A DNA stretch of 64,000 bases. Origin: Larix kaempferi. Lineage: Eukaryota > Streptophyta > Pinopsida > Pinales > Pinaceae. How positions within the stretch are numbered: the first letter of the stretch is position 1; each line of letters starts with the position of its first letter. Shown here in pieces: positions 34,146 through 43,988 of the stretch. Under the pieces are notes generated by a model. The model did no database searches, was not told where the DNA came from, and saw nothing but the letters and a program-made list of their open reading frames with translations. Where the stretch lies: contig BSBM01000036.1 of NCBI GenBank assembly GCA_027924585.1, forward strand, positions 2,810,001 through 2,874,000. Direction: 5' to 3'. The translations under genes and the position numbers were made by a program.

Positions 34146-34983
34146 TGTGAAAATCCTCACAGCAGATCTAAGAGCTGATGTATACCTCACAAGAAAGATT
34201 AAGATTAAGTAGGAAAATAGAAGAAGAGTGGTCAATGCAGTGTAAAGGAGAAACAAAATTATGATACAGTAGAACTCGGATAGAAGCAGAATAACATCAC
34301 ACACTAATTCATTAATCGCAATATGGACAAATAAATAATACAATGGTGAGAGGATTCGAATGCCAAGGTGGCAATTCTAATTAGACTTCATGGAGTGATC
34401 ATCATATCAATGGAATGTCATCAAAGCACAACTAGAAGTCTTGATCATCATCAGTGGAGTCATCAATGCACAAGTAAATGTCAACCATATGTCAAACTGA
34501 GTCTAACTGAGTGTGGTAGGTGTAATTGGCACATGGAGGCACTAACTGAATGAAGGAGGCTAAGTGGAGGGCGCATGAGGAGCTAACTGGAGTCAGAATA
34601 GGCAGCATAGTCTCACTGGAGGTCCATCAAAGTTATACAGTCAGTTGAGGAGTCAATCTAACCTTAAATCAAGGAAAGATCTAAAGATAACTCAACTATC
34701 TGAAGTGCAACTAAGTGGTAGGTGAGAGAGGGCACCTTTCACAAGTGGCTTCCTTAAATCAAGGAAGAAGGGCACGCTAAGCACTAGGAGGGATAAAAAT
34801 GATCTAAAAGAAGCTCTCGGGGCTAGCTAACTGAAGGCTAGGTGCTGGGACTGATGACTGGGATGCATGCAATTGCATGCATGCATGCAAAATCATGACT
34901 GCATGCAAAATGCATGCATGACTTAAAATGAAAAAATGGATAATGTTGGTAGGATTAGGATGGAGTATAGGAATATCCCAACA
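34146..34983 (-). repeat. 3' LTR of copia-like element
   Basis: Direct repeat of 36451-37270, with an extra GCATGCAATT-type insertion in its CATGCA cluster. Confidence 0.88.
34862..34922. promoter_or_regulatory. Cluster of CATGCA (RY-type) boxes in LTR U3
   Basis: At least five CATGCA words occur within about 60 bp. The homologous cluster is at 37167-37209 in the other LTR with about four. They sit 60-120 bp inside the sense U3 end, an enhancer-like position. CATGCA is the core of RY elements bound by B3-domain seed regulators (ABI3/FUS3/LEC2 family). Function in this element is inference. Confidence 0.5.
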
Positions 34984-34996
34984 CCCCCCCTTAATC
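34984..34996 (-). promoter_or_regulatory. Polypurine tract
   Basis: Sense ATTAAGGGGGGG directly abuts the 3' LTR start TGTTGGG. Confidence 0.82.
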
Positions 34997-35169
34997 CATC
35001 CTGGGCCCTGGTAACTGAGACCAAAGGTCACCCAATACAATGAATAATAATAAAAATCAATAAACTGAGAAAATGGGGAAAACATCATGGGAAAAATACC
35101 CCCCCTCAAAATAGACTGTAGGGCACACCAAAAATAAATGCTTCAAACTCAAGCAGGTGTGATGCTTGG

Positions 35170-36302
35170 TCATATGTCTGGAGGTATATTATTCTTGGGA
35201 AGAAGTGGATCATGCTCAAAAATCATGTGCTTGTACTTTCTCTTCAGATCAAATGTGATGAGAACAAATCCAAAAGTATGAGGATTATCTTGGAACCTAT
35301 GATTCGAATCGGCTGAGGTAGGATCAAATCCATGAATGTGTAGATAGTCTTTTGTTTTCTCCTTCAAACCATCATAGGTGAAATTATGCCCAAAAGAACC
35401 ATCACATGATAGTGAATGCTTTGAATCCAAATCAGATCCAAGACTTGAAGAATGGTTTCTTGAGATCTCCTTTGAACCATTAGAGGTGAGATCAAAACCA
35501 TGATATGCATGAGAAATTATCCCATGTAGTGATTGCTTGGATTGTAAATCAGCTCCAAGACTTAATGAAAGGTTTCTTGAGATATCCTTTGAACCAATAG
35601 AGGTGATATCAAAACCATAAAATGCATGAGAAATTATCCCAAGAGAATGGAAATGCCCTACATCTTCAATAAACTTCTGAGAGCATGGACAAATGATCAT
35701 AAAGTAGTACATAAGACGTGAGTGATCAAGGAGAGCGAATGCATTACCTGCAATTGCTGATTTGACCTCTGAAACATCCAATAGATCACGATGCAAACCA
35801 ACAGACTCTTGTGCAAGAGAGGATTTAAGAACCTCTACAATTTCTAGAGTGTGAGCTGGCACAGAATTCGAAATAGAAGAAATTTGGAGCATGAGTGTAG
35901 AATCTGCAAGTTCTTTTTCTTTATGGACAACTTCAATATGAGATATGTTTGATACCGATTTATGATCAGAGAGACCATCAAGGAGGGCGAATGCATCACT
36001 GGGCTTGCTCTCGAAATGGTTTGGACCAATCCCTTCATTCTTCTTACCAAATGGGCCCATAGCTCTTTTGGAGATTCAGCAGAATCATGGAAGTGGAGTA
36101 ACATACAATGAGACATAGCCATCAAAATTGCTCCATAGGCTCTGTCACCTTCATTTAACCAATAATTCTCCTCTTCAGAGGATTCGAACTCTCTTTCAAA
36201 AAAATAATCAAAGATACCATGTCTGTTCAAATGTGCTATCATCTATGGTTTCCATTCATCATAGTTAAATGGATAAAGAGGAGTAATTCCTTCCGAATTC
36301 AT
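35170..36302 (-). pseudogene. Copia-type gag (UBN2-like N-terminus) with repeat-bearing C-terminal extension
   Basis: From ATG at 36302 the frame reads MNSEGITPLYPFNYDEWKP, a TAG at 36243-36245, then MIAHLNRHGIFDYF and DRAYGAILMAMSHCMLLHF...PKELWAHL. This is the WK...M/L and AKE-W layout of copia gag (UBN2/DUF4219 type). A frame change between about 36060 and 35844 leads into a 296-codon frame ending at 35170. That part contains a 39-residue unit in tandem (GIISHAFYGFDITSIGSKDI... then GIISHAYHGFDLTSNGSKEI...), period 117 bp at about 35405-35640. No zinc knuckle, protease or RT is present. The C-terminal part matches nothing I recognise. Confidence 0.65.
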
Positions 36303-36436
36303 GGAAGCTGTTTCAGAAGACCTTTAAAAAACAATAGAAAAAGTCTGCAACTACTACTGCTGCAACTGTTGCACTCGAAATATTGATAACAGCCTGCAAA
36401 AAACTCTTAGGAATGGAGATAGACAATACTCTCAAC

Positions 36437-36450
36437 ATGCTCCAATACCA
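36437..36450 (-). promoter_or_regulatory. Primer-binding site, diverged initiator tRNA-Met type
   Basis: Sense TGGTATTGGAGCATG starts directly after the 5' LTR and differs from TGGTATCAGAGCATG at two adjacent bases. Confidence 0.72.
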
Positions 36451-37270
36451 TGTGAAAATCCTCACAACATATCTAAGAGATGATGTATACCTCACAAGAA
36501 ATATTAAGATTAAGTGGGAAAATAGAAGAAGAGTGGTCAATGCAATGTAAAGGAGCAACATAATTATGATACCGTAGAAATCGGATAGAAGCAGAATAAC
36601 ATCACACACTAATTCATTAATCACAATACGGACAAATAAATAATACAATGGTGAGAGGATTCGAATGCCAAGGTGGCAATTCGAATTAGCCTTCATGGAG
36701 TGATCATCAGATCAATGGAGTGTCATCAAATCACAACTAGAAGTCCTGATCATCATCAGTGGAGTCATCAATGCACAAGTAACTGTCAACTAGATGTCAA
36801 ACTGAGTCTAACTGAGTGTGGTAGGTGTAACTAGCACATGGAGGCACTAACTAAATGAAGGAGGCTCAGTGGAGGGCGCATGAGGAGATAACTAGAGTCA
36901 GAATAGGCAGTCTAGTCTCACTGGAGGTCCATCGGAGTGATATAGTCAGTTGAGGAGTCAATCTAGCCTTAAATCAAGGAAATATCTAAAGATAACTCAA
37001 CTAACTGAAGTGCAATTGAGTGGTAGGTGAGAGAGGGCGCCTTTCACAAGTGGCTTCCTTAAATCAAGGGAGAAGGGCGCACTAAGCACTAGGAGGGATA
37101 AAACTGATCTGAAAGAATCTCCTAGGGCTAGCTAACTGAGGGCTAGGTGCTGGGACTAATGTCTGGGATGCATGCAAAATCATGACTGCATGCAAAATGC
37201 ATGCATGACTGAAAATGAAAAAATGGATAATGCTGGTAGGACTAGGATGGAGTATAGGAATATCCCAACA
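36451..37270 (-). repeat. 5' LTR of copia-like element
   Basis: Partner of 34146-34983. It is followed by CACCA, matching the left flank. Confidence 0.88.
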
Positions 37271-37275
37271 CACCA

Positions 37276-38600
37276 GTCACAACAGCAGCAAGGTGTTTCA
37301 CCATAATTTGAAGGACCTACTAAATCGCAGAAACGGATACAAAAACCACATCCTAGTGACTTGGAAACTGAACAACTTCTAGATTAAATTAACAGTAATA
37401 GAGAATAACAAAATCAAACAAACCCTAATGATTCATCGTTACATAACAAAAATGATACACATATAGTTGATGATCTTGCTCCATTAGAGAACAAAACAAC
37501 TCCTCATGTAAACCCACCCTTAACGGGTCCTTCAAACCCAATTATACTTCACATCAGTGAGTCACTGGACTATATCGATCCCCTTTTTATTTATTTCAGT
37601 AACATGCAGAATAGAACACTTGACCCTATGGATTCTTCAAAAGCTCAAGGGACCACATCAATACAACCTCAAGTGGCTGTGGGAGGTAGCAATACTTCCA
37701 CTTTGAACTCTACATCAATCGAAACAATTAACATACTTATCATTAGCACAAGTTACACTAGCACTTAAGTTTCGGTTGGTACAGTTTCAAGTTCTAGTCT
37801 CAAAAGTATGTCCACTTCGTTTGCAAGGATAGCTAGTGGTGGATGTGCCTTACTAAACATGGGTTTTCCATATGGTTCAACTAATCAAGGTCAAAACACA
37901 TAAGGAGTAAGCCAGAATCCTATTGGTATACCAAATACTTGTCTGGGCTCTACTTTTGGGGTCTACCCTTCACCATGGAATGGTAATATTCCTGGCAGAA
38001 GCAATGGGCCATGGAGCATTAATCGAAATTGGGGTTATCCTCCAACGATAGGTGGAAATGCCTCAAGGGGTTACCCTCCAACTTTTCCTAGCAAAATTCC
38101 TGGGGAAAATCCCATACCCCCAATAGGTAGCATGCTAGGAGTAAATCCACCTATCAACCCTATTCCGCAATGGAGTGGCAAGCTTCAAGAAGTAACCAAT
38201 CTTCTTGGGTCCCACCTCTGCAAGCAGGAAATCAACCTTGGAACGTTCATCTAAAACAAGGAAAAAATCAATGGAATGGTCAGGTTCTGACAAGTGACCA
38301 ATCTTATTGGTTCCTACCTCCGTAGGGGGGAAATCCATCCATTAATCCTGTTCCACAATGGAATGGAGAATTTCCAGGAAGTAACCAATCTTTCTAGTCA
38401 CAACCCTTGCAAGGGGGCAATCCTCCTTGGAATGCTTTTCAAAGTTCAGGACAACATCAGTGGAGCCATCAAGATTCACCCATGTATGAATCATTTTCTA
38501 CAACACCTGTTAGATCACCACTTCTAGCCACATTGAATCTACCATATTTATCTCGGTTGACCAATGACCCCATTCTATATTTTACGCTGAAATAGTTTGG
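37276..38600 (+). pseudogene. Gypsy-type gag N-terminal region, decayed
   Basis: One frame reads QSQQQQGVSP*FEGPTKSQK, then Asn/Gln-rich sequence, then Pro/Gly/Trp-rich sequence (VYPSPWNGNIPGRSNGPW, GYPPTIGGNASRGYPPT). It ends with the block SPLLATLNLPYLSRLTNDP, which I recognise as the conserved lead-in of plant gypsy gag proteins (LATLNLP-LSKLTNDP). Between about 38110 and 38480 a Pro-Gln-Trp-Asn-Gly unit of about 185 bp is duplicated (NPIPQWSG and NPVPQWNG). Several nonsense codons, mostly TAA where Gln fits, and a frame change near 38180-38340 show it is dead. The rest of the element is not found nearby. Confidence 0.62.
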
Positions 38601-39262
38601 GGAAGAATTCTATTTGACGCCAATCAACTCCATTTCTTTAATCGTCACAATTTCCCATGCTAAATCGGATGCTTCAAGGTGTGTCTTAGTTTTGTTTCGA
38701 GCATGTCGATGCAACCGAAGATTTTACCCCGAGACACAAAATGATCAAGCGAGCATCGACGTGAAAATTTAACTTTTTCTAATCATTGCAGGACTCTCTT
38801 CCTTTCTACTACGTCGGTACAAAACATGATCCTGCTCCGACCGTGCTGGGGAAACATTAAAACTTCACCAACCGTTTCGACGTGAAACTCAAACTTCCTC
38901 CAATCGGGTTAGTTTCCCTTGCTCTTCGACTGTTTCGACAGACATTCTATTTTTCTCCGAAACACACTCCTTCCTCAACAAATTTTGAAAAAGACATAAA
39001 GGTTCCCTGAGTGTTTCGTTGCAAAAATCAAAACCTCTCCGACCATTTTGGCGCAATATTGGATTGTGCTCTGATCATTTCAGTGGAAGAAAGAAAACTC
39101 TCCCGATCGAAAAAATAATTTTTTCTTTTGATTTCAAAAAAATTCTAAGTGTCAAACAAAAAGGAAGCAGATAAAATGAAACAAAACTCTAAGTAAATTC
39201 AAGAGGAAGGAGGGGCCCTGCAATTTATAAAATTTTGTGGATCATGTTGCAACTGCAACAGG
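38601..39262. other. Unassigned stretch
   Basis: No gene is recognised. A loose motif with TTTCGACGTGAAA and CTCCGACCG words recurs with variation between 38690 and 39110, perhaps a degenerate tandem repeat. Confidence 0.35.
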
Positions 39263-39713
39263 TCTAAAAGAGAGTATAGACCTCCAACAAGGTACAAATA
39301 TTTCCTTCAATACTTATTACTTTCTGATGAATCTAAAAATGTCTATGTTTGAATAGCATGTGTGGATAAAGACAAAAACCAATGGATGGAGGCCATGAGA
39401 GATGGGATGAAATATTTGATGGCTAATCACACATGGGATTTAGTTCTCGTTCTCTCCATAAGGAAAGCATTACAAAAAAATGGGTAGTATAGGTTTAAGG
39501 AAGAAATAGGTGGGAGGGAGTGATACAAGGTCGAATTGGTGGTCAAAAGTTAAGCTCAACAAAAGGGCATCAATTTCACTGATATTTTTTCACCAGTTGT
39601 AAAAATGACCTCTATCATAGAAATGTTGAGTTTAGTAGTTGTTCGTGATCTAGAGTTGGAACATATTTATGTCAAGACAACTTTTCTATAGCGTGGTTGG
39701 AGGAAGAGTTGTA
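39263..39713 (+). pseudogene. Ty1/copia RT fragment, segment B part 1
   Basis: Paralogue of 12573-13130. It starts AAGAGAGTATAGACCTCCAAC and includes the KDKNQWMEAMRDGMKYLM stretch and the KMTSIIEMLSLVVV stretch. It stops where a TIR transposon interrupts the sequence. Confidence 0.82.
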
Positions 39714-40679
39714 GGTGAAAACATGAATTTGGGTAACACTTTTGACTGTTTTTTCATAAACAAAACTGCAAAATTTTATGTTTTTCAACATCAAGTACTC
39801 CTTTAAAACCATAACTCCCTTAGGAATTTCAACTTGAAGTAAACACAAATGTTTTAGAGAATTGAATTAGCTTTGTACTCATATTTTAAAAAACAAAATT
39901 ATGGAGATATTGTGGGACAAATTTGGTGCTCATCAATAGAATATACTTGAAAATTTTAGGTATGGATGATGAGCGACCTACGTGAGCACTAGTTGTTTGA
40001 GAGATGGTTATTGATTTTAGGGAAAACAATGTATGCTCATAATCTACATACACTGCACTTGTGCATGGACTATATTTTGAGGTTTTCATACTTGATAACT
40101 ATTTTTTATTATTTATCGAAATATCATATGTTTAGAAAATGGTTCCTTATCGACATAGGTTAGTGAGCTTCATAACAATAAAATTATTAGGGGATAAGGT
40201 TTATAAAAAAATTATTAATAAATTCAAAATGAAATGAAACAATTATTATATCATTGGAAACTAGATCCAGAGATGAATCCATTGGTATCAATTTCGACAA
40301 ATAATCTTTAAAATTTACAAGGGTTTGGCCTTGTTGAAGTTGTAGGTTTCATAATAATGCATGAGTTTTTCACAGGTTTGTTGACCTTAAAATATCGACC
40401 GAGAAAATATATTCCAAACTCTTGATCGAAAGTTCAGTTCAAACACTCAGTTGGGATTTTTTTTTTAACTACGATGCTATGATTAGTTCAAGCTCTCGAC
40501 CAAGAGTTTTTTTAAACTATCGGTTAAGAGTTTGAATTCTCACAAACTCTCTGCCTATATTTTTTTAAACTCTCAGCCCAGAGTTTGAAGTTGACTTTTT
40601 CGCGTGTTTATTCATGCGCACTATTTTTATTTTTCGTTCCATTCTCAAAAAGCATTACCCAACTTTGTGTTTTCACCCC
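39714..40679. mobile_element. TIR DNA transposon, non-autonomous (about 965 bp)
   Basis: The ends GGTGAAAACA...TTGGGTAA (39714-39736) and its inverted partner (40655-40677) match at 20 of 23 positions. Segment A at about 13125 has the uninterrupted copia sequence, which proves an insertion. Subterminally at 40415-40590, AACTCT...AGAGTTT words repeat with about 45-bp spacing. No transposase frame is present. The right end, read outward-in as TAGGGGTGAAAAC, resembles hAT-type termini, but no convincing target-site duplication was found, so the superfamily is left open. Confidence 0.75.
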
Positions 40680-40891
40680 TATACATGAAGCAACCTGAAG
40701 GATTTGAGGAAAAAGGTAAAGAGGACCTAGTGTGCAGATTAAATTAGAGTTTGTGTGGGCTTAAACAAGCTCCAAGGAAATGGTATTTAAAATTTTATTC
40801 ATTTATGGTTGAATAAAATTTCTCTAGATGTGAATTTGACCATTTTGTCTATTATAAGTCTTTTGATAATGGTGAATTTGTGTTGTTGTTA
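40680..40891 (+). pseudogene. Ty1/copia RT fragment, segment B part 2
   Basis: Continues part 1 (MKQPEGFEEKGKEDLV, a LCGLKQAP motif and FDNGEFVLLL). It is cut by the LTR element at 40892, a few codons before the YVDD catalytic motif. Confidence 0.82.
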
Positions 40892-41131
40892 TGTTGGAAT
40901 CTTAGCTTTCACATCACATTCAAGCAGATATTGATATGCACACAGCCATTAATGGAACATAGAATATGGACCAAACATTTAGTCAATCTATTATTCATCT
41001 TGAGGGTATTTTATACAAGATAAGAGGAGGTTGGAGCGGTTACACCCACTCCAACTACTCATTCGTTATGATCAGTTTACATTAGTATATTACATGATGA
41101 CAAATACAAGGGACTAAAGGTTACACCAACA
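40892..41131 (-). repeat. 3' LTR of the 2.9-kb element
   Basis: 240 bp, same length as the partner at 43516-43755. A further copy is at 47123-47364. Confidence 0.88.
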
Positions 41132-43500
41132 TCACCCCCACCAACAAATCCTTTCTTCGTCCCGAAGAAAATAGGAACAACCATGAGTTCTGATTTATTT
41201 ATCCTTCATCAGCAATATGGCAGTGGTCAATCGAGCCTCACCCTTTCACCTTCCTGCCGGATTTCATCTCCATCGGTCTAGGAACTATGAGGGCTTCCAT
41301 GCTCTACCTTTTACACCGTCTAACCAACTTCCTTCAAACTTCCGAAATCGCACTCAATAGCTGCTTTTGCAATTCTGTGTTGGGGCCTACACGTCTAATC
41401 ATTCTTTTGCGTCATCATGTTATCATTAAACTCTTTTTCCATGTGTTCTAAAATGTCTTATGTTTGACTGTCTGCAACATCTTATGATACTGTGGGGATT
41501 TAAGATGCCTGCAATGTTTTGCACTGCTTCTTATGTGGATGATCTTGGTCGAGGTCGACTGCTGTAAACTTGAATTGAATCAAGAGTTGGCTAGAGACCG
41601 AATGGATTTAAAAAAATAGGGGAGACCGCATTTTATGCACACAGGAGTGGTCGGTTGTCTTGCTTGGTCGACTAGTCAACTTAATCGGTCGTCAGGCGTA
41701 TGGAGTGGTTGGGTTGTCTTACTCGATCGAAAAAAATATAATCATATAGACATTGTCTGGAGAAACAAAATAAATAGAGAATTGACTCCATGAGCATCTT
41801 CACTTGCAGCAGTTTGGCATTATTCTGAATCACTCCATTGCATAGTTTTTTACAGTCACTAGTTGAAATACAAATTTGGCATGCCCAATCACGTTGTTAT
41901 CTTCTTACTCTATATGCTAGTCGACTGACACATTTAACCAAGCAGTCGACAAGATGTTTGATAGATAATCGTGATCTATAGAGGACGATCAATGACACCA
42001 GATGAAGATCTATTTCATTAGTTGGTTATCGACCGACTGCACCAGTCGAACTCGGATGACATAATGCTAGCCGACAACGTGTAGTCGGTGTAACAATTTT
42101 TCAAAGATGGTCGCCTGATCTCTTAGGTAGACAAGTTGTTGTAGTCTTAGACGATTGGTCAATAATTTATAATCGACAGGTTATCCTAATTGATGGATAA
42201 TCTGGTAAATTAATGTTCCTTCATTATTCAATAGTCGACAACCTTGTCAATCAATTGCATATAGTGTTTCATCGTCAACCGTCGACTCATCCATATAATT
42301 GGACATTTTCTTAACATATCAACCATATGTTCAATCAACACGCGAAAAGTACGGGAATATTTATAGAAAAATGAACATATACACATAGTTTCTCTTTGCA
42401 AGTGTTGGATGGATATTTCTTCTTTAGTAGACGAGTGAGCAGACACTTCCAGGTGACTATAATTCCCATCCCATCAATCACCACTAGAACGTGGATTGTA
42501 GATGAACGACTACACCACTCGATGAATGACCTCTCCAATCGGAGGTCAGCCGAGTATACCAGTCGACTGCACCAAATAATAACTTGATAGAAGGAAACAT
42601 TGGTTCCCAACACTAAATAGATGTAAGTAGTATAGCTGGACTCGACAATATCCAATTCAAGAATTATCAATTGATACATAATCGAAATAATTGTCCACCT
42701 GGACGGATTGTTGCATCTATCGATGGGTTACTTGCATAGAATCGCCAGTGTTGGGGCTCCTATTCAAATAGAAAACTGATGATCACAGTCACGGTGCTCA
42801 GACGACTTCGTTATATCTTCTTGATGGCGGGAAAAACCATCATTTCCAGCATCCACGATATCTACTCAAAATCATGTCCCTACTTCTTTTTTCTTTTTTT
42901 TCTTGAGCGCACACAAATTTTAAGAGCATCCACAAGTACTTATGTTGATGTTCATTCCTCACGGTCTTTTCTGGTTCGAACCACCGTCTTTGTTGAGCGG
43001 ACTTTAACATTTCAACACAATAGGCTTTGAGTGATTCAATAGATCGAGAAGCATCAAGTTGGTATAGAGCAAGCCATCAACATCCACGAGCAATGTTCCA
43101 TGGTGATGCTTTTGTTTCAGGTTCGTCCACACCATCATAGTGAAAATATGATTCAGTTTCAACGAGTCAAGGAAAAAAATACCTAGGAGATAAACTATAA
43201 AGATAAGGTGGTTTCTACATATATTTATGTCGATCGTTCGATGCCTAACATGGTAATTTCGTGGTCAGTTATCACATAAGATCGTAGATACTGTCTTTCC
43301 TCTTTATCACCGGGAGCTTCCTCAAGAATCGACTGTTAGAACCTTAAGTAGTCATGATGGCTTTTGTGTGTGCAGGAAGAATCTTCCCAAAGAACATGCA
43401 TTTGAAGCAGCATATGAGCATCTCTTTCTTATTGCAGGTTTCTTGTTCAGGTTCGAACCACCCCCATCCGCTGATGTTGTCACCCAGACCGGACAGAGGC
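41132..43500 (-). other. Internal region of the 2.9-kb element, no protein recognised
   Basis: Non-coding by inspection. It is unusually dense in CAGTCGACTG-like words (GTCGAC or close variants near 41553, 41678, 41927, 41947, 42045, 42236, 42288 and 42560) and contains a TGGTTCGAACCA palindrome near 42970. The frames that span it are short and contain no zinc knuckle or enzyme motif. Confidence 0.55.
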
Positions 43501-43515
43501 GACAATGGCGCCAGA
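43501..43515 (-). promoter_or_regulatory. Primer-binding site, TGGCGCC type
   Basis: Sense TGGCGCCATTGTCGCC starts two bases inside the 5' LTR. It is unlike the initiator-tRNA-Met sites of the other elements in this window. Confidence 0.65.
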
Positions 43516-43755
43516 TGTTGAAAGCTTAGCTTTCACATCACATTCAAGTAGATATTGATATGCACACAGCCATCAATGGAACATAGAATATGGACCAAAC
43601 ATTTATTCAATCTATTATTCATCTTGAGGGTATTTTATACAAGATAAGAGGAGGGTGGAGTGGTTACACTCGCTCCAACTACTCATTCGTTATGCTCAGA
43701 TTACATTAGTATATTACATGATGACAAATACAAGGGTCTAAAGGTCCCACCAACA
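43516..43755 (-). repeat. 5' LTR of the 2.9-kb element
   Basis: Followed by TGTTA, then TTATGTGGATGATATGCTAG, which restores the copia RT frame. Confidence 0.88.
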
Positions 43756-43988
43756 TGTTATTATGTGGATGATATGCTAGTTGCGGGATCTAGCAAGGTT
43801 GAAATTAACAAGTTAAAAATAGTTGGCTATGATTTTTAGTATCCATATGTAGTATGATAAGCCACATTAATTTGTTGTGTCTCTGTGTGTGTTGTTTTTC
43901 TCTGTTTATTTAACTACAATATATTTTTCTTTGTTATTATTACTAAAAACAAGTTACGATGATTTAAAAGGTTATGGAGGTCAGTATT
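43756..43988 (+). pseudogene. Ty1/copia RT end fused to LTR tail, segment B part 3
   Basis: Reads YYVDDMLVAGSSKVEINKLK, keeping the catalytic YVDD that segment A has lost. Then it jumps from about 43840 into the last about 110 bp of the copia LTR (ATATGTAGTATGATAAGCC...), so some 2 kb present in segment A (RNase H and most of the LTR) are deleted here. It is followed by the flank GATTTAAAAGGTTATGGAGGTC and GTATT. Confidence 0.8.

Larger units (their letters stand above)
34146..37270 (-). mobile_element. Non-autonomous copia-like LTR element
   Basis: A 3125-bp element with LTRs at 34146-34983 (838 bp) and 36451-37270 (820 bp) and target-site duplication CACCA (34141-34145 and 37271-37275). 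In sense the LTR starts TGTTGGGATATTCC and ends GGATTTTCACA. Sense TTAAGGGGGGG next to the 3' LTR is a strong polypurine tract. TGGTATTGGAGCATG next to the 5' LTR is the initiator-tRNA-Met site with two changes. The 1.47-kb internal region encodes a copia gag N-terminus and a repeat-bearing C-terminal part, but no pol. Confidence 0.9.
40892..43755 (-). mobile_element. 2.9-kb non-autonomous LTR element
   Basis: LTRs of 240 bp each (40892-41131 and 43516-43755), with termini of the TGTTGG...CCAACA type and target-site duplication TGTTA (40887-40891 and 43756-43760). In sense, TGGCGCCATTGTCGCC follows the 5' LTR by two bases, resembling the TGGCGCC-type primer-binding site of Athila/Tat gypsy elements. 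Sense TTGGTGGGGGTGA precedes the 3' LTR as a polypurine tract. The internal 2.4 kb has only short frames (minus 42335-42679 the longest) without known motifs. Part of it (42513-43515) and its 5' LTR are copied twice more at 46121-47364 and 52311-53230. Confidence 0.88.

Noticed and set aside
42965-42985. TGGTTCGAACCA palindrome resembling a tRNA B box
   Set aside because: No A box at suitable distance, no tRNA fold and no terminator context. It recurs only because the region was duplicated (46575 and 52768).
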